A stretch of DNA of 64,000 nucleotides from an uncultured Eubacterium sp. GTDB taxonomy: Bacteria > Bacillota > Clostridia > Lachnospirales > Lachnospiraceae. Positions 34,049-42,818 of the stretch are shown one piece after another. The number at the start of each line of letters is the position of its first letter. The first letter of the stretch is position 1. The notes beneath the pieces are model-generated. The model saw only the letters and a program-made list of their open reading frames with translations. It did no database searches and had not been told where the DNA came from. The DNA lies in NCBI GenBank assembly GCA_910583555.1, contig CAJTXO010000002.1, positions 187,462 to 251,461 on the forward strand, read 5' to 3'. Made by a program: the position numbers and the translations under genes.

Positions 34049-35587
34049 TCACTCGAACTCAATCGTCCCCGGCGGCTTACTAGTCAGATCATACATCACC
34101 CGGTTAACTCCCTTGACCTCATTGATCACCCGGTTCATCACCCTCTGCAGCACCTCAAATGGAATCTCCGAGCACTCCGCCGTCATAAAATCCGTCGTAT
34201 TTACCGCCCTCAATGCCACCGCATAATCATACGTCCGTTCATCCCCCATCACGCCGACCGACCTCATATTCGTAAGCGCCGCAAAATACTGTCCCAGTCC
34301 CGTAATACCTGCGCTGGCGATCTCTTCCCGGTAGATTGCATCGGCATCCTGCACGATGCGGACTTTATCTGCCGTCACTTCTCCGACAATCCGGATCCCT
34401 AACCCCGGCCCCGGAAACGGCTGCCGATCAACCAGGTACTCCGGAATACCGAGCTCTCTTCCCGCCTTTCTTACTTCATCTTTAAAAAGAAGCCGCAGCG
34501 GTTCGATGATCTCCTTGAAATCCACGCAGTCCGGAAGTCCGCCCACGTTGTGGTGGGACTTGATAACAGCCGATTTTCCAAGTCCGGATTCAATCACGTC
34601 CGGATAGATCGTTCCCTGAACGAGAAAATCCACGGCGCCGATCTTTTTCGCCTCTTCCTCAAATACGCGGATAAACTCTTCCCCGATGATCTTCCGTTTC
34701 TGCTCCGGCTCAGTGACGCCGGCCAATTTGTCATAAAAACGCTGCTGACAGTTCACCCGGATAAAATTCAGATCATATGGGCCGTCCGGTCCGAAAACAG
34801 CCTCTACCTCATCGCCCTCATTCTTGCGGAGAAGACCGTGGTCAACAAACACACACGTCAGCTGCCTGCCTATCGCTTTCGACAAAAGCACAGCAGCTAC
34901 AGATGAATCCACGCCGCCGGACAGCGCGCAGAGGACTTTGCCGTCGCCCACCTTCTGGCGGATGGAGCGGATCGTATCCTCCACAAACGAAGACATTTTC
35001 CAGTCGCCGCTGCAGCCGCATACACGGTAAACAAAATTCGAAAGGATCTTCATTCCTTCCTGTGTATGCAAAACCTCGGGGTGGAACTGGGTCGCATACA
35101 GATTCTTTTCCGGCAGTTCCATCGCTGCGACCGGGCAGACAGGGGTCGTCGCGCAGACGTGGAAACCGGCCGGTGCCTGGGAAATGTAATCGGTATGGCT
35201 CATCCAGCAGATCGTCTTCTCGCTGACATCGTGAAAAAGCGGAGAGGACTTGTCCGCTGTTACCTCCGCCTTTCCGTATTCACTGACTGGCGCCGTCTCC
35301 ACTGTTCCACCCAGCGTATATGCCATGAGCTGTGAACCGTAGCAGATACCAAGGATTGGGATGCCGAGATCAAAAATCTCTTTCTCGTATCTGGGGGCGT
35401 CCTCGCCATATACACTGTTTGGGCCGCCGGTAAAAATAATTCCTTTGGGGTTCATGGCCTTTATCTTCTCCAGTTTCAGCGTAAAGGGATGCACTTCACA
35501 GTACACGCTGCATTCCCTCACACGCCTGGCGATCAATTGGTTATACTGTCCGCCAAAATCCAGTACAATAACGAGTTCCTTTTCCAA
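34049..35587 (-). CDS. guaA: GMP synthase (glutamine-hydrolysing)
   Basis: The start is TTG at 35587 because a strong GAAGGAGGAATCACC lies immediately upstream; the longer frame to 35620 lacks one. The 512-residue enzyme has a class I glutamine amidotransferase domain (Cys in 'GICYGSQLMAYTLGG', His-Glu in 'TQFHPEVLHT'). The ATP-pyrophosphatase domain follows ('CALSGGVDSSVAAVLL', PP-loop), then the dimerisation domain ending 'KPPGTIEFE'. It converts XMP to GMP with glutamine. It is a monocistronic minus-strand gene with its own promoter. Confidence 0.97.
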   Translation of the reverse strand: MEKELVIVLDFGGQYNQLIARRVRECSVYCEVHPFTLKLEKIKAMNPKGIIFTGGPNSVYGEDAPRYEKEIFDLGIPILGICYGSQLMAYTLGGTVETAPVSEYGKAEVTADKSSPLFHDVSEKTICWMSHTDYISQAPAGFHVCATTPVCPVAAMELPEKNLYATQFHPEVLHTQEGMKILSNFVYRVCGCSGDWKMSSFVEDTIRSIRQKVGDGKVLCALSGGVDSSVAAVLLSKAIGRQLTCVFVDHGLLRKNEGDEVEAVFGPDGPYDLNFIRVNCQQRFYDKLAGVTEPEQKRKIIGEEFIRVFEEEAKKIGAVDFLVQGTIYPDVIESGLGKSAVIKSHHNVGGLPDCVDFKEIIEPLRLLFKDEVRKAGRELGIPEYLVDRQPFPGPGLGIRIVGEVTADKVRIVQDADAIYREEIASAGITGLGQYFAALTNMRSVGVMGDERTYDYAVALRAVNTTDFMTAECSEIPFEVLQRVMNRVINEVKGVNRVMYDLTSKPPGTIEFE

Positions 35588-35674
35588 GGTGATTCCTCCT
35601 TCACTTATCGGTCTTTTCAAATAAAAGTTAAAAAGACGGGGTAAAATTTACCGCATATCATCATGTTTTCAGTA

Positions 35675-35703
35675 AGTATAGCAACAAACCTTTTGTTTGT
35701 CAA
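35675..35703 (-). promoter_or_regulatory. guaA promoter
   Basis: On the minus strand, TTGACA (complement of 35698-35703), 17 bp, TATACT (complement of 35675-35680). An ~85-nt leader follows. No purine riboswitch pattern was seen in it. Confidence 0.75.
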
Positions 35704-35726
35704 GCAGACGTCCTATGACTTTTAGG

Positions 35727-35755
35727 TTGAAAAGATAAGGCGAAAAGTGTATAAT
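35727..35755 (+). promoter_or_regulatory. Promoter of the HAD hydrolase gene
   Basis: TTGAAA (35727-35732), 17 bp, TATAAT (35750-35755), 42 bp before the start codon. Confidence 0.75.
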
Positions 35756-35796
35756 AAGAACAAAAGTATACTTGTAAAAGAGAAAGGAGAACATGA

Positions 35797-36471
35797 ATGA
35801 AATATAAAGCAGTGATTTTTGATTTGTATGAAACTTTGATTACGGAATGGGGGCATAAAAAATATACAAAAAGTGAAATGAGTTCCGATTTGGGGATTGA
35901 TAGCGAGAAATTTGATCTTTACTGGGATGAAAAAGAAGAAGACAGATATATGGGGAAAATAAATTTTACAGATTCCATCTTATATGTTATGGAAAAATGC
36001 GGTGGACATATTGAGAGTCCGGCGCTGTCGCGAATGGTTGATAAAAGGATAGAAACAAAATCACAATGTTTTGAATATGTCAACCCGGATATCTATCGGT
36101 TATTGGAGGAACTTAAAAGAAGAGAACTCCGGTTAGCCGTTATCAGTAATTGTTCTTCCGATGAAGTACAAGTAATCAGACAGACTAAGATATATGGGTA
36201 CTTTGATCAGATTACATTGTCCTACGAAGTCGGCATGAAAAAGCCAGATCATGACATCTATAAAAAGTGCTGTGATTTATTGGGCGTTGATACAAATGAG
36301 TGTATTTTTGTAGGAGATGGTGGCAGCAATGAGTTAGAAGGGGCCCGGATGGTCGGAATGAAAGCGATTCAAGCCAAATGGTATACGAACCAGCTCCCGT
36401 ATAAGCGTGCCAGCAAGGACGGCTTTATTATTGCAGAAGAGCCATATGACATCTTACAGCACATCGAATGA
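35797..36471 (+). CDS. HAD-superfamily hydrolase
   Basis: The 224-residue protein has the HAD motifs: I 'AVIFDLYETLI' (nucleophile Asp; the second position is Tyr as in haloacid-dehalogenase-like members), II 'LAVISNCSSDE', III 'KPDHDIYKKCC' (Lys) and IV 'IFVGDGGSNELEGARMVGM' (Asp pair). A helical C1 cap lies between motifs I and II. It is expected to dephosphorylate or dehalogenate a small molecule. AAAGGAGAAC precedes the ATG. Confidence 0.88.
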   Translation: MKYKAVIFDLYETLITEWGHKKYTKSEMSSDLGIDSEKFDLYWDEKEEDRYMGKINFTDSILYVMEKCGGHIESPALSRMVDKRIETKSQCFEYVNPDIYRLLEELKRRELRLAVISNCSSDEVQVIRQTKIYGYFDQITLSYEVGMKKPDHDIYKKCCDLLGVDTNECIFVGDGGSNELEGARMVGMKAIQAKWYTNQLPYKRASKDGFIIAEEPYDILQHIE

Positions 36472-36642
36472 AGAGACTATAAGTCGAAAAATGGGTATAT
36501 CATAGCTCAGGAATACGATGACCGGGCAGAATAGAATACCTGACGGCAATCGGCGGGATAGCGGGCTGTCCGCCACGGATATGGGACATGGGTCATGCTG
36601 GTGTGGTGATATAGGAGAGGCTATATGTTTGATATTAATTGG

Positions 36643-37227
36643 TTAATTTTTTTTCTTTTGATATCTCATGTATATTTTTGCCGAAAATCCTTTCTGTCTA
36701 CTGTGCTTTTCTTTTACTCTTTTAAATTCCTCGAACCCTAATGCCGAATAACAACCGATAGCGGCAGTATTGACATCCGTAACGTCAAGTACATAATCGT
36801 CATAGGAACTCTGTATCATACTTTCTTTCAACATAGATGTGGCAATTCCTTTTCTTTGGTGCGTATTTCGGACAGCGACAAATTCAATATAGCCTGTGGT
36901 CGGAGGATAGTCTAATGAGGATTCGAATTCTTCTTTTAACACAAAATTTGCAATGTGTCCTTTGATGAATCCAAAATTTTCTTTATAAGAAGCTATATCT
37001 GTTGCTGCGGCTCTGCCATTGCAATCAGATATAGCTACGACACCAACTATTTCATTTTTGGATTCTGCCACATAAAACTTTGCAATCTGTATGCCTGTAC
37101 TGATCGCGGCTGCTACGGTATGTGTATTTTTGCATAATACATCAAAGTCTTTTTTAAATCCCTCTGCGATACACAAAGCGATATCACTTCTATCATTTTC
37201 GTTAGCTTGTCTGATTTTTATGTTCAT
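36643..37227 (-). CDS. GNAT-family N-acetyltransferase
   Basis: The ATG at 37227 follows AAAGGAAAATAC. The 194-residue enzyme begins 'IKIRQANENDRSDIALCIAE' and has the acetyl-CoA binding motif A 'FVAVRNTHQRKGIATSMLKE' with the Q-x-x-G-x-A loop, and the C-terminal 'CYSALGFEEFKRVKE' motif B. It transfers an acetyl group to an amine on an unknown acceptor. It is convergent with the HAD gene; the gap between (36472-36642) holds nothing recognisable. Confidence 0.87.
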   Translation of the reverse strand: MNIKIRQANENDRSDIALCIAEGFKKDFDVLCKNTHTVAAAISTGIQIAKFYVAESKNEIVGVVAISDCNGRAAATDIASYKENFGFIKGHIANFVLKEEFESSLDYPPTTGYIEFVAVRNTHQRKGIATSMLKESMIQSSYDDYVLDVTDVNTAAIGCYSALGFEEFKRVKEKHSRQKGFSAKIYMRYQKKKN

Positions 37228-37369
37228 GTATTTTCCTTTCAAAAGTTCGCGAGTTTTATTCACTATATTATAGTACATTTCAAATAATATATCAACAAAA
37301 ACTAGCAGAACCTAATGCGGCTGGGACACCGATTACAAGTCAGTCCGCTTTTTATACCAAAGGTTCATG

Positions 37370-37398
37370 TAGAAATCTGTCGATTGTTGATATATAAT
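37370..37398 (+). promoter_or_regulatory. Possible promoter of the CRISPR-SAVED operon
   Basis: TAGAAA (37370-37375), 17 bp, TATAAT (37393-37398), about 65 bp before the start of the SAVED gene. The -10 is ideal but the -35 is weak, which is what an activated or low-level promoter would show. Confidence 0.4.
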
Positions 37399-37461
37399 GA
37401 TGTTAATATAAAATATGCGGCGTACTGAGGTGGTAAATTTTGATGAAAGAAAGGTGAGATT

Positions 37462-38856
37462 ATGGCAGGAAGAGATGCCTCACGTGGTTTTTTATATCAG
37501 GGTTTTGCCTCTGTATTGGAAGCATTAACGAACGAAAACAACTGGGATAGAATCTACGTTGAATTTCCGTCAGTAAAGGATAAGATTGACATAGCATTAG
37601 AGGAACGTGGGCGGATTTTCAGGTGTATACAGGTGAAATCAACGGTGAATATGTTTACCAAACAGAATGTTCAGGACTGGATTCGTGAACTGAAAGGAGA
37701 TAAGGAGAGTCCGGAATACAAATTGATTTTGATCGGACAGTGCGAGCGGGCGGCTAATACATTTATTAAGTCAGTCGAAAAGTACTATAACGGGCAACTC
37801 GATCAAGAAGCAGAATCGGCACTGGATGGGTTTGACAGGGCATTGTTTCAAGATACGCGGATCTGTTTTTCTGTTTTGCCATTCGAGATAGAAGTGCTGG
37901 AAAAAATCGTAAGAGATTCCCTTCATAAGTATATATCTCAGGATAAGCACGAGCTGACATTTGACGAAATTAATTTTATTGCTTCGGCGATGGTGCATGA
38001 CCAGATGATTTCTTCAACACATGGCATGGGTATGGACAGGAGCGAATTAGACAAAAAAATCAAAGAACGCATGCTGCTCTTTGCCAGTCAGTATTCACCT
38101 AAAAGAATACCTATTACTATTAAAAGCTTTGAGGCTGATGTGAAAAACTTAGAAGAAGCAGCGGGGAGCAGTTTATCATTCCTTGATAAATTTGATAGAC
38201 GTGAATTGAAAAGTGAATATAACTGGAACGATGATATTTATAAGCGCTTAAAGGAATTTCTGCTTGAAAATGCAGACCTTGGGAAAGCGTATCGGCTGTT
38301 TCTGGATGCACACACTTCGATAGCATTTGCTACGGGCAGGATTTTAAATAGTAAAACGGGTATTAATGTATTTCCTGTGCAAAAGACGGCAGACAAAGGA
38401 ATGGTGTTATGGGATGTAGAGCGTGTGAGAGAAACTGACTTCTGTAACTGGGACATCACGAATGAACAGCTGCAGGAAGGCCAGATGGATCTGGCACTGG
38501 TGTTAAATGTTACCCGTGACATCCGAAGTGCGGTAAAAGACTTTATCCAGGATCATAAATTACCGGTTGGCCGCATGATCAGCTGTGTGCCAAGTGAAGC
38601 GGGAGCTACGAATATTTCGATCAAAGACGGCACACATGCGTCTTTTATGGCAAATAGTGTATGTAATACCCTTGCTGGGAGAAGTATCTCCGAACGGCGT
38701 GCGACGCTGCACATTTTTGCCTCTGCTCCAAATGGGTTTATGTTTTTTCTGGGGCAGCATTCGCACGGATTTGGAACGTGTGTTATATATGAGTATGATT
38801 TTGGTCAGACGAATTCCTGCACGTATTCGCCGTCGATTCGTTTTACGGATGAATAA
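37462..38856 (+). CDS. DUF4297-SAVED effector (Cap4-like) of a type III CRISPR operon
   Basis: The 464-residue protein starts at ATG 37462 after AAAGGTGAG. Residues ~8-150 resemble the DUF4297 nuclease of CBASS Cap4 ('GFLYQGFASVLEAL', then 'DKIDIALE...CIQVKST', giving E34, D43 and the Q-x-K at 57-59 as the PD-(D/E)XK core). A helical linker follows. Residues ~280-464 look like a SAVED sensor: 'AFATGRILNSKTGINVFPVQ', 'LALVLNVTRDIRSAV' and 'LHIFASAPNGFMFFLGQHSH', ending 'YSPSIRF'. In CBASS such proteins are nucleotide-activated DNA nucleases. It lies 67 bp before cas10 on the same strand and no CD-NTase is present, so the second messenger is probably made by Cas10. Fold assignment is by motif reading, not search. 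Confidence 0.72.
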   Translation: MAGRDASRGFLYQGFASVLEALTNENNWDRIYVEFPSVKDKIDIALEERGRIFRCIQVKSTVNMFTKQNVQDWIRELKGDKESPEYKLILIGQCERAANTFIKSVEKYYNGQLDQEAESALDGFDRALFQDTRICFSVLPFEIEVLEKIVRDSLHKYISQDKHELTFDEINFIASAMVHDQMISSTHGMGMDRSELDKKIKERMLLFASQYSPKRIPITIKSFEADVKNLEEAAGSSLSFLDKFDRRELKSEYNWNDDIYKRLKEFLLENADLGKAYRLFLDAHTSIAFATGRILNSKTGINVFPVQKTADKGMVLWDVERVRETDFCNWDITNEQLQEGQMDLALVLNVTRDIRSAVKDFIQDHKLPVGRMISCVPSEAGATNISIKDGTHASFMANSVCNTLAGRSISERRATLHIFASAPNGFMFFLGQHSHGFGTCVIYEYDFGQTNSCTYSPSIRFTDE

Positions 38857-38923
38857 GCGGGCGCGATAGAAACAGATATTGATTTGCAAAATTTGGGACA
38901 CGGCGGAAGCGAGGAGTGATGAC

Positions 38924-40612
38924 ATGAAGGAGACAGACCGTAAAGTACTGGCGATGTATGATGCGAAGGGAATCCAGGAATACATTTACCGTACGGATAA
39001 GGTAAAGGATGTTATTGGCGCATCGTATATTGTGGAAAATATTATTTTAGAGGCTTTGAAAAACGCTGTGGAACGGGCGGGGGCGGGAGGTGAAAACAAA
39101 TGCCAGATAGAATGGTGTGACACAGAAGGTCCGCTGCCCTATGAAGAAAAGGATCTGGATATCCAGGTGCTATTCATCGGCGGCGGGAATGCCTATGTGC
39201 TGTTCCGGAGCAGGTCCCTGTGTACCCGGGTTAATCAGATGATGTCCCGGTACATACTGGAGCATGCCTATTCATTGCGGCTGGCGGTAGCCATATGTGA
39301 AAAGAGGGAAAGCTTCGCGGATGATTATAAAAATCTGCAAAGACAGATGCGGGAGAATAGAGACAGTATGATGGTTTCAAAACTGTCAGGAACTGTGCCG
39401 GTCATGAAAGAAGAACTGAAAACTGGATTTCCCGCTACGATGATAGATCCCCAGTCGGAAAAGGATATCGGAAAGGAAATTGGAGAAGAAACGAATCTGA
39501 AACAGAAAGCCTACGCGAGAAAACGTGAGGCGGCGGGGGATTCTTTTAAAAAGGAGGAGCAGATTTTTGACAATCTGGTGACGCAGAAAGGGGTGGACAG
39601 CCGTCTGGCGGTGGTACATATTGATGGAAATAGTATGGGGGTCAGGATACGCCGGATCGTGGAGGGGATTCAGGATTATACAGAAGCAGTGAACAAAATG
39701 CGGGAAATCTCATTTCAGATCACGAAGTCCTATCGGGACACGTTTCAAAAGATGCACGATTATTTTACAGACAGGCAGGGCGGACAGGAAGGAATTCCGG
39801 ACAAAGAGGGCAAATACGTCGTGCGGGAGATTCTGGTAGCGGGGGATGATGTGACATATGTGTGCAATGCCCGGATCGCGCTGGAAAGCGTGAAATATTT
39901 TGCTCGTGATATCGCTTCGAAGGCGATGGTGAAAGAAAATAGCAGGATAAGTTTAAAAAAGTATGGGTTCAGCGTATGTGCGGGAGTTGCATTTATCGGC
40001 AGTCATTTTCCATTCCGCATCGGATATGATGTGGCGGAACAGTGCTGCAATTCGGCTAAAAAGCGGGCTAAATCTGAACCGTGCAGACATACCTTTAATT
40101 ATATGGAGAATCAAAAAATTGTAAAACTGGAGCGCATCGGGAATTTCGTCGATTTCCAGATCTGTGACAATATACAGACGGCGAACCTTGAAGAAAGGCG
40201 AAAGCGGGAATATGTGACCCGCAGCGGGGAACAGCTTATGGTAAGACCGTATTTTATCAGTACAGGGAAGACGGCAGAAGAGGAACCACTGGAAAAGAAC
40301 GACGGGGAGATATATTCTTATAAGCGGTTTGAAGAAGGGTTACAGTACTTTATGAAAGGAACAGATATATTTCCGAGGAGGTTTGCCAAACAGTTAGGGA
40401 ACACATATCCGCTCGGTAACTATCAGGTAGAACTGTTCTTTTCTTTTCTGAAATCCCGGGGTTGGAAGATGCCGGATGGGAAAGATAACCTTTATTACGA
40501 AAAGGAAGAAGATGGCAGACAGTTGAAAATTGCGAAATGGTATGACGTACTGGAAATGTTAGATTATTGCATGGCTCCGGCGGAAAAGGGGGATGAGGAT
40601 GAAAAAGTATGA
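38924..40612 (+). CDS. cas10: Cas10, HD-less, with AGDD palm motif
   Basis: The ATG at 38924 follows GAGGAG; the longer frame from 38879 does not. The 562-residue protein starts directly with the first palm ('AMYDAKGIQEYIYRTDKVKD', 'GASYIVENII'), so the usual N-terminal HD nuclease is absent. The second palm has 'VVHIDGNSMG' (D234) and 'ILVAGDDVTYV', where A306-G307-D308-D309 replaces GGDD but keeps both Asp. A helical C-terminal region ('RFAKQLGNTYPLGNY') resembles the Cas10 D4 domain. Expected role: large subunit that binds crRNA 5' end and synthesises cyclic oligoadenylate when target RNA binds. With no HD domain it cannot cut ssDNA, so defence would depend on the SAVED effector. It overlaps the next gene by 14 bp. 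Confidence 0.85.
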   Translation: MKETDRKVLAMYDAKGIQEYIYRTDKVKDVIGASYIVENIILEALKNAVERAGAGGENKCQIEWCDTEGPLPYEEKDLDIQVLFIGGGNAYVLFRSRSLCTRVNQMMSRYILEHAYSLRLAVAICEKRESFADDYKNLQRQMRENRDSMMVSKLSGTVPVMKEELKTGFPATMIDPQSEKDIGKEIGEETNLKQKAYARKREAAGDSFKKEEQIFDNLVTQKGVDSRLAVVHIDGNSMGVRIRRIVEGIQDYTEAVNKMREISFQITKSYRDTFQKMHDYFTDRQGGQEGIPDKEGKYVVREILVAGDDVTYVCNARIALESVKYFARDIASKAMVKENSRISLKKYGFSVCAGVAFIGSHFPFRIGYDVAEQCCNSAKKRAKSEPCRHTFNYMENQKIVKLERIGNFVDFQICDNIQTANLEERRKREYVTRSGEQLMVRPYFISTGKTAEEEPLEKNDGEIYSYKRFEEGLQYFMKGTDIFPRRFAKQLGNTYPLGNYQVELFFSFLKSRGWKMPDGKDNLYYEKEEDGRQLKIAKWYDVLEMLDYCMAPAEKGDEDEKV

Positions 40613-42818
40613 ATTATGTATCCAGTTACTCAGTGATCTTTGCGTATCGGATGGAGGGGTGTACAATAGCAGTCTGGATATGGATATCTGTCATGACGAA
40701 TATGGTTTCCCGTACATTCCCGGAAGAAGGATAAAGGGATGTCTGCGGGAATGTGCCCAGGAATTGCGCGACTGGGGGAGAGAGGACATTGACATTGAAA
40801 AGATGTTCGGCGGCAAAAAGAACGCGAAGGGAACAATAAGTATCCGCAACGCCTATGTGAACAACTACGATCGGCTGCGAGAGCAGGTCGTGGGACACCG
40901 GAACAGCCTGCTGTTTCACCCGCAGAATGTCTTATCCCACTATTCCTATATCCGTACACAGACAGCGGTAAATAAGGAAACCGGGACGGCGAAGGACAAA
41001 TCCCTCCGGGTCATGCGGGTGGCGAAGAAAGATCTCGTGTTTGTGGCGGAAGTAGAAATGGAGGAGGAATACAAATCACAGTTCGATGATATTGTCGCTG
41101 TTTTTCATTATATGGGTATTTCACGGACGAGGGGTCTGGGAGAGATAGAAGTGAAGTGCCAGCCGGTGAGCAGTGATCCGGAAGATAAGAAAGCAGGCAA
41201 CCAGAAATGCGAGGCGTCAACGGATAAGGAAGCCGTAAAGCGTCAGATTGAAAAAGAAGGGTGTCTGTGGTATTCCGTTTATCTGGAAGAACCACTGATC
41301 TGTAAAAGTGTCGAAGGGGGAGAATCCCGGAGTCTGGATTATATTCAGGGAAGCCGTATTCTGGGTATTGTTCTGCAGCAGATGAGAGAGGCGGGGGAAT
41401 CCGTGGAAGATTTTCTGGGCGCGGCACAGGAGTTGTTCTTTTCCAACGCATATTTGGAAGAGGCAGGAAAACGGCTGACAGAGGTGCCTGCCACGTATTA
41501 TTCCATCAAGGATAATGAAGGGGAATATATTGACCGGGCATATGAAAACGAGGGAAATAAAGCGCAGGCAGACAGCTGGCAGATGAATGGCATGAAACAC
41601 TGTTATGTAGGAAAAGACGCAGATGGAAGCACGGTAAAGAAATGTGTGCAAATGGAGCAGCGGTACCATCACCGGAGACCGGAGGACAAATCGATCGGCC
41701 GTGCCATCGGGACAAGGGATGACCTGGGTGTTTTTTACCAGGTGTCAGGAATCGCTGCAGGCCAGTCCTTTCGGGGATATGTGAGAGGAGCGGCAAAACA
41801 GCTGCAGAAGGTGGCACAGTATTTGTCCGCGCGTGAGTATTATTCCATCGGGACATCCCGTTCTGCTGAATACGGAAAGGTGAGGATTACGTTAGGCCCA
41901 GGGAAGAACGAAGCAGATACGGAGCGTGCGGATATGGCCATCCCGGCAGAAACGGGTATACATCTGTTCATTAAACTGGAATCCCCCGCCATCGTATATA
42001 GCAGGGAAAATGTTATGTCTTCGGTAGAGGTAAAGGATTTAGTGGAGGAAGTGAATGCGGCGCTGGGTCTGAAGGAACCAGCAGATCAGCCAGACAGCAT
42101 AGAGCGGTTTGTAAATGTTACAACTGTCGGCGGGTATAACGTCACATGGGGAGAGAGGAAACCGACGGTGGAAGCATTTGATAAGGGAACAGTACTTATT
42201 TATCATTTCGAAAACCCGCCTGCGCTTTCTTTGGACCTGAAAGAAAACGGGGGAAACAGCGTGGTGATCGGAGAGCGGAATCTGGAAGGGTATGGGGAAG
42301 TCTCGGTCCGTGAGCTGCTGCCGGGAAACGGGAGGTTCCGGAATAAATGGTATTCGCCGCCGAAAGGTTCCCCGGCTGAAAATGAGAGAATAAATGTAAA
42401 AGAGACAGAACTGGCGGACAAGATCAGTCAGGACATATGGAAAGAGTATATCCGGGTAAAGGCACAGGTGAAGGCAGTGTCTTTTAGCAGGGACAAATTT
42501 AAGAAGGCAAGGGCGGTCGTCAGTAACCTGCTCAGTATATGTGACGAGCAGAAAACATGGGAAAAATTAAAGGATGCTGTGAACCAGCGGTTCGAGAAAA
42601 ATACGAAGAGAAAAAGGGAAAAGAAGGAAATTGCCGATGATATAATAGAAATCGTGGAAAATGAAAAATTGTCCGGGGAATTTTGTACCATTTACAACAT
42701 ATGCGGATGGGAGGCGGATGAGGATCAATCAAAGAAGGATTATCTGAAAGCGTATCTCATTGAGTTAAGGTATCGGATCCGGGAACACGAAAAAAAGAAA
42801 AGGGGGAATCTGGCATGA
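40599..42818 (+). CDS. csx10: Csx10-like RAMP protein (Cas5 group) with helical C-terminal extension
   Basis: Start 40599 (GGGGGATGAGG upstream) is used; ATG 40593 is also possible. The 739-residue protein begins with a RAMP fold: 'CIQLLSDLCVSDGGVYNSSL', 'YGFPYIPGRRIKGCLRECA', 'GISRTRGLGEIEV' (Gly-rich loop). A second RAMP-like part follows ('PLICKSVEGGESRSLDYIQG', 'GTSRSAEYGKVRI'), then 'NVTTVGGYNVTWGERKPTVE' and 'GERNLEGYGEVSV', which match the Csx10/Cas5-type pattern. The last ~115 residues (from ~625) are helical and Lys-rich. In III-D complexes Csx10 caps the crRNA 5' handle. It is larger than usual. It overlaps cas10 and ends in an ATGA overlap with the Cas7 gene. Confidence 0.72.
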   Translation: MKKYELCIQLLSDLCVSDGGVYNSSLDMDICHDEYGFPYIPGRRIKGCLRECAQELRDWGREDIDIEKMFGGKKNAKGTISIRNAYVNNYDRLREQVVGHRNSLLFHPQNVLSHYSYIRTQTAVNKETGTAKDKSLRVMRVAKKDLVFVAEVEMEEEYKSQFDDIVAVFHYMGISRTRGLGEIEVKCQPVSSDPEDKKAGNQKCEASTDKEAVKRQIEKEGCLWYSVYLEEPLICKSVEGGESRSLDYIQGSRILGIVLQQMREAGESVEDFLGAAQELFFSNAYLEEAGKRLTEVPATYYSIKDNEGEYIDRAYENEGNKAQADSWQMNGMKHCYVGKDADGSTVKKCVQMEQRYHHRRPEDKSIGRAIGTRDDLGVFYQVSGIAAGQSFRGYVRGAAKQLQKVAQYLSAREYYSIGTSRSAEYGKVRITLGPGKNEADTERADMAIPAETGIHLFIKLESPAIVYSRENVMSSVEVKDLVEEVNAALGLKEPADQPDSIERFVNVTTVGGYNVTWGERKPTVEAFDKGTVLIYHFENPPALSLDLKENGGNSVVIGERNLEGYGEVSVRELLPGNGRFRNKWYSPPKGSPAENERINVKETELADKISQDIWKEYIRVKAQVKAVSFSRDKFKKARAVVSNLLSICDEQKTWEKLKDAVNQRFEKNTKRKREKKEIADDIIEIVENEKLSGEFCTIYNICGWEADEDQSKKDYLKAYLIELRYRIREHEKKKRGNLA

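Noticed and set aside
34550..35335. Plus-strand frames opposite guaA
   Set aside because: Shadows of a highly conserved minus-strand gene.
35588..35700. Purine riboswitch in the guaA leader
   Set aside because: The leader is short and lacks the conserved loop motifs and P1 pairing of purine or PRPP/ppGpp riboswitches.
37462..38856. CBASS operon
   Set aside because: A Cap4-like protein alone is not CBASS; no CD-NTase, Cap2 or Cap3 is present and the gene is aligned with cas10.
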